DNA of 64,000 nucleotides. It comes from Polyangiaceae bacterium. Lineage in GTDB: Bacteria; Myxococcota_A; Polyangia; Polyangiales; Polyangiaceae. The notes below the pieces were generated by a model that worked only from the letters and a program-made list of their open reading frames with translations, was not told where the DNA came from and made no database searches. The stretch covers positions 372,001 through 436,000 of the forward strand of contig JAHBVX010000006.1 in the NCBI GenBank assembly GCA_019637295.1. Reading direction: 5' to 3'. Positions 25,620 to 33,438 of the stretch are shown here, piece by piece (position 1 is the stretch's first letter; every line of letters starts with the position of its first letter). The position numbers and the translations under genes are program-made.

Positions 25620-27637
25620 ATGATCGTGCTTGGATGTAGCCCCGCAGGGTTCGAGCATGAGCGCCAGGCGCGCGCCGTGATGGCGCCGATTCCGCAGGTG
25701 GAGGCGAACGCGCTCGGCGGGGAGTGCGTCGGGGTAGTGGCGTCGGTCGGCAACGTCGAGTACCGCTACGCCCAGATCAAGGCGAAGCTGTATCTGTGCG
25801 ACATCGATGGGGACAGCCCGGGCAAGCTCTGGGGCGTCGATTCGGTCACGGGCGCGCCCGTCGACCTCGCGCAGGTCCGAGCGGACGACGACGCTGGGTA
25901 CATGCAGCAGGGTCGGCTGCAGAGTGACTTGCGCGCGCTGCTGGAGTCGAGCAGCGCCGACGCGCGGCACACGGTCGATCTGTGGCTGCGCGCCGATCTC
26001 GATGACGCGGCAGACGACAAGGATGACGCCACCGCCCAAGCCGCTGCCACGCAGGCGCTGTCGTCGAGCCTGCGGCCGGCGGCCGACGCGGTGCTGGCTC
26101 AAGTCGCCAAGCTTCCAAGCGTGAGCGTGAAGTCGGACAAGAGCACGTTCGAACACCTGCCCATCCCTATCATCACCATCGAGGGCAGCGCGCAGGACAT
26201 CCTCGCCATTGCGGACGGCCCGCTGATCTCGCACGTGTCACCGGCGCTCGACCAACTCCGTGACGACGAGTTGTTCTCGGAGAACTACATCCAGTCCACG
26301 TACATCAACAGCATCTCCGGGTTGCTTGGCCTGGACGGCACAGGCATCACCATCGGCAATCTGGAGGGCGCCTCGCCGGACTCGTGGGCCAATCTGGTGC
26401 CCTCGGGCCCCTGTACCAGCACCAAGTGCGCGTGCGTTCACGGCAAGACGGGTCCGCACTCGCGGACCACACAGGGCGTCGTATCTCCGTGACCGTGTGG
26501 CAAGGGAGCGCGCGCGACGCGAGCGTGCTGGCGGCAAACTTCGACGCGGACGCCTCCCCACCCTGCTCCTTCACGGACGCGGTGAACTGGGCGGAACAGC
26601 GCGGGGTCAACGTTCTCAGTCGCTCGGCGCCCTGCGACTGCGCAGAGAGTCCGTGCGCGTTCCCGGGCCGGCTGCTCGATTACGTCGCGACCGTCTCGCC
26701 CTACCCGTTCGTCGCCTGCGCGTCGGGCAACGCGCGCTCCGTACAGGACGGCGGCGATGGGGAGGGTAGCGACGAGATCTCGCGGGCCGCCATCTACAAC
26801 GGCGTGGGCGTCACGGGAGCCGAACCGGACACCCCCTCGCGTGCCCTGCTCACGCGGTACGTGCCCGGGCAGACCCAGAACCGGGTGGGAGGAGCGAACG
26901 GCTGGGAGCTGCCCAGCATCGCGGCGCCTTCCCGATCCCTCGACACCGCGGGCCCCAACCCTGGACAGATCGAAGTGGTCAGCGCCACGAGCGCCTCCAC
27001 GCCGGTGGTGGCCGGTATCGCCGCGTCCATGATGGAACTGAACCCAGCGATGAAGACTCGCCCGGAGGGGCTCATCCCGGGGCTCATGGTCTCGGCGGAC
27101 GAGAACGTGGACGACGACCTCGGCGGCGTGTGGCCAATGAACCTCCACGACGGCCGCGACGACCACGACGGCGCCGGCGCGGTGAACGCAGTGGGCGCTT
27201 ACTGGGTGCTGCGGCCGCAAGCCAAGATGAACGGCGGCAACACGGCGGTGAAGTACGGTCATGACTTCGGCGGCATCTCCAGCGCGGGCCTGCCTCAAGG
27301 CCAGTGGTACGGGGAGATCTACAACGCCAGCGTGCCCGCGGGCGCCACCTTGCGCGCCGGGCTCATGCTGATGGCCAAAGTCACCTGCGGCTCGACCGCG
27401 ACCCAGACGAACTGTAGCCCGCAGACGCACCCGTTCGCCTGGCTCGCGTTCACCCGAAACGGCTCCGCCGTCAGCGGCTCCGCCAACTCGTTCAACAACA
27501 TTCAATTCGCGGGCTACAAGAACACCAGCGGCTCGACCGAGACCATCCAGCTCAAGTTCATGGTGCTGGACTGGAACGGCATCAGCTCCACCACCTACTG
27601 GGGAATCGCATGGACCTCCGAAGGCACCAGCAATTGA
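25620..27637 (+). pseudogene. subtilisin-like (S8) protease lipoprotein, frameshifted
   Basis: Two frames make one S8-type protease. The first frame (to the stop at 26490-26492) has an N-terminal region of about 235 residues, then LDGTGITIGNLEGASPD, where the catalytic Asp region would be, and GPHSRTTQGVV, the His region. The second frame (from about 26480 to 27637) continues with SVTVWQGSARDASVLAANFD and holds the Ser motif SATSASTPVVAGIAASMMEL, then a beta-rich C-terminal domain. A one-base loss between about 26476 and 26492 explains the break. The ATG at 25620 leaves only MIVLGC of the signal peptide; the full signal would run through the AAGCC repeat, which is out of frame with the good GTG at 25565. 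Confidence 0.65.
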
Positions 27638-28314
27638 CGCGAGCGGCTCGGGTGCTGCTCGTCGGGGCGCTCTTGGCGCTGCCCTTCGGCGCGTGCAGCT
27701 CGCCCATCGAGAGCACAGAGGGTGACGCCTCCACCGGCGGCGGGGGGAGTGGGGGAGCGCCCGCCGGCGGCACCGGCGGCGCCGATGCCAGCTCCGGTGG
27801 CGTGGGCGGCGGGGCCACGGGCGGCTGGGGCGGGTACGCGTTCGGACACTGCGACGTGCCCACGCCGAGCAGTTGTTCGCTGGAGCAGACATGCAAGCAG
27901 CTCGGGTGCGGCCAGGGCTGGGCGCGGCTCGATACCAGCGGCTGCTTGCGCGCGAACTGCAAGGCCGACGAGGACTGTGCGCCGGGGGAGCGATGCATCT
28001 CGCCGCACCTGGTGGCGCTGGGGTGCTTCGGGTCCCGCCTGGAAGGCGGATGCTTTGTCCACGAGCCGACCGGTGACTGCCTTTGCACGCTCACCGCCGA
28101 CTGCCGCGGACCGCTGCTCTGCGTACCGCTCACGGTGGCGCCGCCCGAGAGCGACTGCAGCTACCCGGCCGAGCACATGACCTGCCTAGCTCTGATGGAC
28201 GCGACAGAGGCGCTCCTCGGCGCGTCATCGATCACAACCGGCGCAGCGAAGGACGCCATGCAAGCCTGCTACGACAAGCTGAAGCCGGAGCTAGCGAAGC
28301 TGGGCTGCGAGTAG
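27610..28314 (+). CDS. Cys-rich secreted lipoprotein
   Basis: A 234-residue lipoprotein: basic N-terminus, hydrophobic ARVLLVGALLALPFGAC with lipobox, then a Gly/Ser/Ala linker of about 45 residues, and a disulphide-rich domain with about 14 cysteines (CKADEDCAPGERCIS, DCLCTLTADCRGPLLC). The repeated C-x(2-6)-C-x(4-6)-C spacing is like the Cys-rich modules of other myxobacterial surface proteins. The ATG overlaps the end of the protease frame by 28 bases, so the two may have formed an operon; a TTG at 27634 is an alternative start. Confidence 0.7.
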   Translation: MDLRRHQQLTRAARVLLVGALLALPFGACSSPIESTEGDASTGGGGSGGAPAGGTGGADASSGGVGGGATGGWGGYAFGHCDVPTPSSCSLEQTCKQLGCGQGWARLDTSGCLRANCKADEDCAPGERCISPHLVALGCFGSRLEGGCFVHEPTGDCLCTLTADCRGPLLCVPLTVAPPESDCSYPAEHMTCLALMDATEALLGASSITTGAAKDAMQACYDKLKPELAKLGCE

Positions 28315-28418
28315 CCACTCCGGACGAGCGCCCACCCCGTTGAGGCCAGTTGCTCGAACATCGGGCCGACGCCGAGGTCGAGGCGACGCTCCGGCGGCTG
28401 AAGAAGTAACCTGACGTC

Positions 28419-28570
28419 GTGCTCGCCGCACTCGAAGACGCCAGAGAACTCGCCCGCGAGGCGTACCGCATCTTCTCCGACCGGGGCGCGCGGCTGCTCG
28501 CGGCGTCCATCGCCTTCTACGCGCTGCTCAGCGTCGTGCCCATACTCGTCATCGCGCTTGCGGCGGCGGC
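28419..28570 (+). pseudogene. YihY/BrkB family N-terminal stub
   Basis: The first 47 or so codons read as the N-terminus of a YihY/BrkB (formerly RNase BN) membrane protein: REAYRIFSDRGARLLAASIA then FYALLSVVPILVIAL. Family members have about 300 residues and six membrane helices, but here the frame runs after a GCG run into unrelated low-complexity sequence (about 28571-28833) with no further recognisable coding. It is a truncated relic. Confidence 0.6.
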
Positions 28571-28833
28571 GGCGGCGCGTAGGAAGATCGAACTGCCAAA
28601 ACCTGTCCAGTTCTCGGGCGCGGGACCGTGGGGCGGGAGTGGGCTGGGGTCGAGAACCGGGTACGACCTCACGGATGGGGTGGTGCTGGGGTGGTGCGCG
28701 CGCGGGCCGGTGCGGAGGCGAGGTCGAATGGGAGTGGGTAGGCGCACCTTCGCCTCTGGGGAGGTCGCTCGGGCGCTGACCTCACCTGCTCGCCACTCCG
28801 AACGGCAACTGCATCTGTTCGGACGGGCTCGGC

Positions 28834-29199
28834 TCAACAGATGACCAGCTCGAGTTCTGCATCGATGCGCTCGAGGTCCGCCGGGTCGCTGGTCACGACC
28901 TTCGCCGAGTGTCGCCGCGCAAGCAGAGCGACGCTCGCGTCGATCACGTCGCGCGTCCTGCTCTTGCCACACAACACGCCGGACGCCTGCGCTTCCTCGG
29001 TGTCGAGTGGCTGAACCTGTATTACGCCCGAGGCCAGCAGGCGGGCGAGACGGGCCTGTCGTTTGCCATCGCGCCATACCTGCCCAACGACGCCCGCGGG
29101 TGTATGCAGCGCAATGTTTCGTGCAGCGGCCAGCTCCACGAGCGTCCGAACCTTCCTGTCATTTCGCTCGAACGCTATCAGGGCTCCGGCATCGAGCAC
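28834..29199 (-). CDS. vapC: PIN-domain toxin (VapC-like), second locus
   Basis: A 121-residue PIN-domain nuclease. The N-terminal strand VVLDAGALIAFERND carries the first active-site Asp. TRDVIDASVALLARR and VVTSDPADLERI carry the other acidic residues. It starts with GTG overlapping the antitoxin stop by one base (TAGTG). It belongs to a different PIN subfamily from the locus at 5.2 kb (GVVGQVWRDGKRQARLARLL is typical of its clade). It is the best-preserved gene pair of the decayed island. Confidence 0.8.
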   Translation of the reverse strand: MLDAGALIAFERNDRKVRTLVELAAARNIALHTPAGVVGQVWRDGKRQARLARLLASGVIQVQPLDTEEAQASGVLCGKSRTRDVIDASVALLARRHSAKVVTSDPADLERIDAELELVIC

Positions 29200-29426
29200 T
29201 ACATGCCCAGGACGCGCCGTGCCCACTCTTGTTCCTTCTTCGTTGCAGGACCATTCTCGGCCTTCATCTCCGCCAACAGCGCGGCGAGGTCCTCCCGTCG
29301 AGCCTTTTCCTCCATGGCGGCATCCACCCAGGCGCTGACCGACTTGGCCCGCCCGCGCTTCACTTGCTTCTCGGCCTTCTCCAACACCTGGCGTCCGACC
29401 GTCACCGTTACTCGCGCCTTCTGCAT
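29199..29426 (-). CDS. vapB: ribbon-helix-helix antitoxin, second locus
   Basis: A 75-residue antitoxin with N-terminal strand KARVTVTVGRQVL, a basic helix (KAEKQVKRGRAKSVSAWVD) and a charged C-terminal helical tail that should bind the toxin. The ATG at 29426 is preferred over an upstream GTG (29456) because it directly starts the DNA-binding fold and sits inside the operator-like repeat. Confidence 0.75.
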   Translation of the reverse strand: MQKARVTVTVGRQVLEKAEKQVKRGRAKSVSAWVDAAMEEKARREDLAALLAEMKAENGPATKKEQEWARRVLGM

Positions 29427-29438
29427 ACGAAATGCATA
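29422..29438. promoter_or_regulatory. operator-like direct repeat at the second vapBC
   Basis: On the coding strand two copies of TATGCA are 11 bp apart with TTTCG between them, covering the antitoxin start codon. The first vapBC locus has the same plan (ATACAT twice, 12 bp apart, TTCGTC between). One helical turn spacing suits binding of ribbon-helix-helix dimers side by side. Confidence 0.4.
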
Positions 29439-29744
29439 CTCCACTCGCGGCCTCACGGCAAGCGTCGCAAGCGCTGAAGCACAGCCTTTCTACGGCTTGC
29501 GGCCTGCGCGAGCCGCTGTGGAATCCCCGAAGAGCCGAAGAGGGATGGCGTGAGGGTCCCGGCGTTGGGGGCTCGCGGCAACGAACCGCGTTGCTGTGTG
29601 AGTCGCGATACGGGCGGGCTGAACCGTCGTCGCGGGCTAGGGCATCTGCTCGAAGTTTCCCAACGAGTGATTTCACGCGGCGAGGCCTGAGGGTATGTGG
29701 GTTTTGTTGCTCCCCCGCGTTGTGCGTCGTGTAGCGGCTCGCCG
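29439..29744. other. no gene recognised
   Basis: About 300 bases between the antitoxin leader and the intron remnant. I see no conserved coding frame, hairpin terminator or RNA gene here; it is probably the flank into which the intron or its host element inserted. Confidence 0.4.
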
Positions 29745-29816
29745 GTCGAGTAGAGGCCCCCGATCTCTCGGGGGCCCCTCTCACAGAACCGGACTCGTGG
29801 GCCTCACATCCGGCTC
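29745..29816 (-). mobile_element. group II intron 3' end (domains V and VI)
   Basis: On the minus strand positions 29816-29786 fold as domain V: lower helix GAGCCGGA / TCCGGTTC with the conserved AGC triad and G-U wobble, a 2-base AG bulge, and upper helix TGTG / CACG. The next bases to 29745 fold as domain VI: a long GC stem (GGGGCCCCCGA / TCGGGGGCC) followed by CTACTCGAC, the usual branch-point/3' splice-site ending. The loop of domain V is not a clean GNRA. No reverse-transcriptase frame is found upstream, so this is a remnant. Confidence 0.6.
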
Positions 29817-29949
29817 TTCGGGATGTCGACGTCCTCGACGGCCTCTACGTTGCGGAGCCTCATGTGTGGTCTCTCGCGCTAATCCACCGCCCGCCCGTCA
29901 CGCTCTGTCGTGACGCGCCCGGGGAGATCCCTCGCGCTGCCTCGACGGT

Positions 29950-30262
29950 GGGGGCTCGAAGAGTGGCACCTCGGTTCCTGCGAGGCGCAGCCGATGGGCG
30001 AGGTAGGGCCCCATCTCGTCACGAGCGAGACCGCGGACGTGGGCACGCACGACGCTGCGCTGCGCGAGCGCGTCGAGGGCGGCCATGCTCATGCGGCGGC
30101 GCAACTCCGGGTGGCCGACGAGGACCACGGTGAGGCGGTTCTCGGAGTCCATCGCGTAGTTGGTGAGCAGCCGCAGATCCTCGAGCAACTCGGTTCGCAG
30201 GTGATGAGCCTCATCGACGATCAGCACGGGGCGGAGGCGGTTCTCCGCGCAGAGCCTGGATA
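29950..30262 (-). pseudogene. ExeA/TniB-like transposition ATPase fragment
   Basis: The frame encodes the C-terminal half of an AAA ATPase: Walker B in RPVLIVDEAHHLRTELLEDL, then LTNYAMDSENRLTVVLVGHP (sensor I region), LDALAQRSVVRAHVRGLARD and PYLAHRLRLAGTEVPLF. The N-terminal part with the Walker A loop is missing: at 30262 the sequence jumps into the oppositely oriented transposase remnant 2. It also ends abruptly after LFEP at about 29950. Such ATPases accompany transposases (general secretion pathway ExeA-like annotation is common). Confidence 0.6.
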
Positions 30263-30584
30263 GGGGCATTCTCTGCTGCGCTCGACCAACTGATGACGAC
30301 CTATCCCGCGCTCGATGTTCGTCTCGTCGCCTACGACGCCGGCGCTTCGCTCGCCAACGCCAGCGCCGTGGTCGAGCGGCACTTGCACTACCTCTTCTGT
30401 CTGCGTCCTGCGCCGCATCGTCTTCACCCTGCTCGCGATCTATCGCGCCATCACGCAACGCTCGGATGAGCGACGCCAGATGCCGTGGAAGCTCCTGCTC
30501 GAGGAGATATGGACCGTGCTCATCACTGCGTCACCCGAAGCGTTGCTTGGGCTTCGACATCGCCCGCTCGCGCCTTCGGGATGA
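30263..30584 (+). mobile_element. DDE transposase remnant 2
   Basis: The 5' part (30263-30354) matches remnant 1 almost base for base. The protein reads AFSAALDQLMTTYPALDVRL, VAYDAGASLANASAVVERHL and HYLFCLRP in one frame, then in another frame a C-terminal transposase piece, VFTLLAIYRAITQRSDERRQ and PWKLLLEEIWTVLITASPEA. The frame break at about 30410 and the missing middle indicate an internal deletion. The following 260 bases to 30845 hold no recognisable gene. Confidence 0.6.
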
Positions 30585-30845
30585 GCGCCATGGCTGACTC
30601 CAAACAGGGCTGACGCCCACACCATGATCCAGATACCGGCGTCCTGGCCGACCGTCCCCGTCTCCCGCACGCCAAGTAGCGGGAGACGCCTTCGCTCGCC
30701 CTGATGCCAGCCGCCTCCGTTGAGCGGCCCCCGATTCGGCTCCAACGACCGACCACGCGAACTCGCCCCAGGGGACCACCGATCAAAGGTGCAGGCTACA
30801 CCCGACGCCCTTCCCTCCGGGCCCTGCCTTTGGCACGCTAGGCGG

Positions 30846-31478
30846 ATGGGCCGGCGCGACGAGGGCGGGGGGGCAGCCGTGAGCGAAGTGCGCGCGTGGC
30901 TCGTCGATCTGGACGGCACGCTGTATCGCCCCGGACCGGTCAAGCTTCGGATGGCGCTAGCCCTCGTCCTGGGAGGCGCGCGGGTCGTGCCTACGCTGCG
31001 CAGGTTTCGCCGAGAGCACGAGCTGCTGCGGAGCGAGCTCGATCACGACGTGGACAGTCCGTTCCTGGAGCAGGTCGAGCGCACCGCGCGCGCCTTGGGC
31101 AGCAGCCCGGCGGAGGTGGAGGTGATCGTGCGCGAGTGGATGGTCGCCCGCCCCTGCGGTCACCTGCGCCGTCACGCGCGACACGAGCTGCTCGGAGAGA
31201 TCGAGCGCTTCCGGCAGAGCGGCGGGCAGACCGCGCTCGTGAGCGACTATCCCGCGCGCGACAAACTGCGCGCGCTCGAGGCAGATCGTCTGTTCGACGT
31301 GGTGGTCGCCAGCGGCGAGCCCGACGGGCCACCTCGACTCAAGCCGCACCCCGCCGGCTACTTGCGCGCCGCAGAGCGGCTCGGCGTTCCCCCGTCCGCG
31401 TGCCTGGTCATCGGCGACCGAGACGACGCCGACGGTGTCGCCGCGCGGCGCGCGGGCATGCAGTTCCGGCTCGTGTAG
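30846..31478 (+). CDS. HAD-family hydrolase
   Basis: A 210-residue haloacid dehalogenase-like phosphatase. Motif I is WLVDLDGTLY with the nucleophile Asp; motif II is around TALVSDYPA; motif III Lys is in LKPHPAGYLRAAERLG; motif IV is CLVIGDRDDADGVAARRAG. The helical cap between motifs I and II is typical of phosphoglycolate/phosphoserine phosphatase-like enzymes; the substrate is unknown. The start could also be the GTG at 30879, which gives a compact N-terminus just before motif I. Confidence 0.85.
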   Translation: MGRRDEGGGAAVSEVRAWLVDLDGTLYRPGPVKLRMALALVLGGARVVPTLRRFRREHELLRSELDHDVDSPFLEQVERTARALGSSPAEVEVIVREWMVARPCGHLRRHARHELLGEIERFRQSGGQTALVSDYPARDKLRALEADRLFDVVVASGEPDGPPRLKPHPAGYLRAAERLGVPPSACLVIGDRDDADGVAARRAGMQFRLV

Positions 31479-31530
31479 CGTCGATCGCCATGTTAGGTTG
31501 CTCGGGCGCGAGATTGAGAATGGAGTCCGT

Positions 31531-32382
31531 GTGACGAACGACACTGGCGGCAAGATCGCCACCGAGTTCTTGGGTCGCTGCATGCACCACGCGATGGCCT
31601 CCGGCGTCCACACGCCCCAGTCCTTCGCCAAGCACTTCCCTGCGCTCGCCCGTGCGCGGGTGCCGCAGTACGCCAAAGTGGCCGAGTTCGAGGACGCGGT
31701 CCGGGTGTGGTCGTTCCTCACGTCCATCCCCTTCTGGCGCGTCTCGAAGCAGCGCGATCGCGGCACTTTTTCGCGGGCGCACGCCCTGGTCAAGGGCGCC
31801 GTCGAGGCCGCGCTCGCGCTCGAGTTGGTCAGCCCTCGCTCGCTGGTGCTGGACGTGGGCGTGGAGGTCATCCTCGAGCACTTCCCCCGCGCGCTCCTGG
31901 CCAAGAACATCCACAACGCGCTCACGCGCGGCGAGCGCGGGGCAGCCATGACCCACGCCATGCTGCTGGGGCCCGAGCCCGTCGAGACGCTGACCCTGTC
32001 GGTTCCGCTCGCCATCGTGTGGGAGCAAGTCATCGAGCCGCTGGCGCAGCGCTTGGGGTTCACCGGCAACGCGCCCGGCGGCGGCGTGGGCACGACGAAC
32101 CGCCGCGCGCTCGACGCGCTGCTGCGCACCAAGACGGGCACGACGATGGAGCTCGACGTGTCCGAGCTCGAGCTCGACGAACCGGACAGACCTCGCACGG
32201 GCGCGACCATGCAGCTGCGCACCTCGGACATCCTGCAGGGCTCGATCCCACCGCCGAAGCGGCCTGGGAGGCCGTCGGCTGCGCCGAAGCGAGCGTCGCT
32301 ACGTCCGCGAGATCCGCGCGCCGAGGTGAGCGAGCCGCCGCGCCGCGGCCCGCCACCGCTACCGCGCTCCGAGAAGCGCTGA
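31531..32382 (+). CDS. conserved hypothetical protein
   Basis: A 283-residue protein of unknown family. Residues 1-200 look like an alpha-helical globular domain (IATEFLGRCMHHAMASGVHT, VRVWSFLTSIPFWRVSKQRD). The last 85 residues are low complexity: Thr/Leu-rich acidic segments and a Pro/Arg-rich basic tail. No signal peptide. The GTG at 31531 has a GGAG site upstream at proper distance. It converges with the lipoprotein gene at 32385, leaving only two bases between stops. Confidence 0.6.
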   Translation: MTNDTGGKIATEFLGRCMHHAMASGVHTPQSFAKHFPALARARVPQYAKVAEFEDAVRVWSFLTSIPFWRVSKQRDRGTFSRAHALVKGAVEAALALELVSPRSLVLDVGVEVILEHFPRALLAKNIHNALTRGERGAAMTHAMLLGPEPVETLTLSVPLAIVWEQVIEPLAQRLGFTGNAPGGGVGTTNRRALDALLRTKTGTTMELDVSELELDEPDRPRTGATMQLRTSDILQGSIPPPKRPGRPSAAPKRASLRPRDPRAEVSEPPRRGPPPLPRSEKR

Positions 32383-32384
32383 GC

Positions 32385-33425
32385 TCAGCAGGGGCAGTGC
32401 CAGACCGTCGAGGTCACATCCACGGTCAGCCACTCGTCGCCGCGCTTCGAGCGCACGGCGCCGTCGCTCACGAACGAGAGAGCTGCCCCGTGCTCCACGA
32501 TGTCGCTCGCAGACTCCTCCGACTCTTCCACGTTGCGCGTCACGAGGCCGCTCGAGGTCAGCTCCCAGAGGACCGTCAGCGCGCCGTGAAAGTCGCCGCA
32601 GCCGTCGCCAGCGCGGGTGGCGACCCGCAGCAAGGTACGCCCGGACGCGGCGTGACGAAAGAGCGCGAAGGTCGTGCTCGCCGAGTAGTCGCGCCAGGCG
32701 CTGGGTAGGGGCGCCTCCTCGGAGCGCCAGAAGTCGCCCTCCTCGTAGCGCGCCTGGATCGCGTGGTACGCGGGCAGCGCCGTCATGGCCTCGAGCGCGC
32801 GAGCCTCGAGGTCGAGGGACAGCGTCAGGTCATCGCGCAGCGAGAAGTGCAGGCCCGCGCGCTCGTCGAGCTGCGCGAAGGTGGCGCCGAAGCAGGAGCC
32901 GCGCTCAACGTACAGCGAGGCGGCCACCACCGCCCGCGGAAGACCCTCGGACCAGTCCTCGGCTTGGTCACCATAGCGCTCGACCGCCGTGCGCTCGACG
33001 AGCCACGGGTCGGAAAGCGTCGCGACGCACACCTCTCCGCGAGGTCCGTGGACCCGCACGCGCTGGCCGAGCAACGCCAGGGCGGCCTCGCCCAGCTCCG
33101 TATCGGCGATGGGCCGACGACCGACGCGCTCGGCGGACATGGGCAGCGTCACGTCCGCCAGTCCCGTCACGCCATCCCTCAGCTCCGGATCGGCGTCGAT
33201 GACCACCATGGGCTCCCCCGCGTGAACCATGAGCAGCACCGGGCTCGGCGCCGGCTCGCTGGCGACGCCGGCGGGCTCGACCAGCGGCTCGGTCGGCGCC
33301 TCGGCCGCGCTCGGAGCGAGCGCGGGGAGCTCGAAGCCGACGGTCTCGGTCTCCGACGCGTCGCCCACGTCGGCTCCGCAGCTACACAGCACGAGGGCGA
33401 GCGAGAGGATGGGGAGGGTCTTCAT
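32385..33425 (-). CDS. hypothetical lipoprotein
   Basis: A 346-residue lipoprotein (MKTLPILSLALVLCSC with lipobox ending at the second Cys). A Pro/Ala/Glu-rich spacer of about 45 residues follows, then a mixed alpha/beta domain with scattered cysteines (GEVCVATL, RGSCFGATF, GDGCGDFHG, WHCPC at the end). The DGCGDFHGALTVLWEL segment is the most distinctive. I do not recognise the family. Confidence 0.6.
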   Translation of the reverse strand: MKTLPILSLALVLCSCGADVGDASETETVGFELPALAPSAAEAPTEPLVEPAGVASEPAPSPVLLMVHAGEPMVVIDADPELRDGVTGLADVTLPMSAERVGRRPIADTELGEAALALLGQRVRVHGPRGEVCVATLSDPWLVERTAVERYGDQAEDWSEGLPRAVVAASLYVERGSCFGATFAQLDERAGLHFSLRDDLTLSLDLEARALEAMTALPAYHAIQARYEEGDFWRSEEAPLPSAWRDYSASTTFALFRHAASGRTLLRVATRAGDGCGDFHGALTVLWELTSSGLVTRNVEESEESASDIVEHGAALSFVSDGAVRSKRGDEWLTVDVTSTVWHCPC

Positions 33426-33438
33426 GCCGGCGGTCCTT

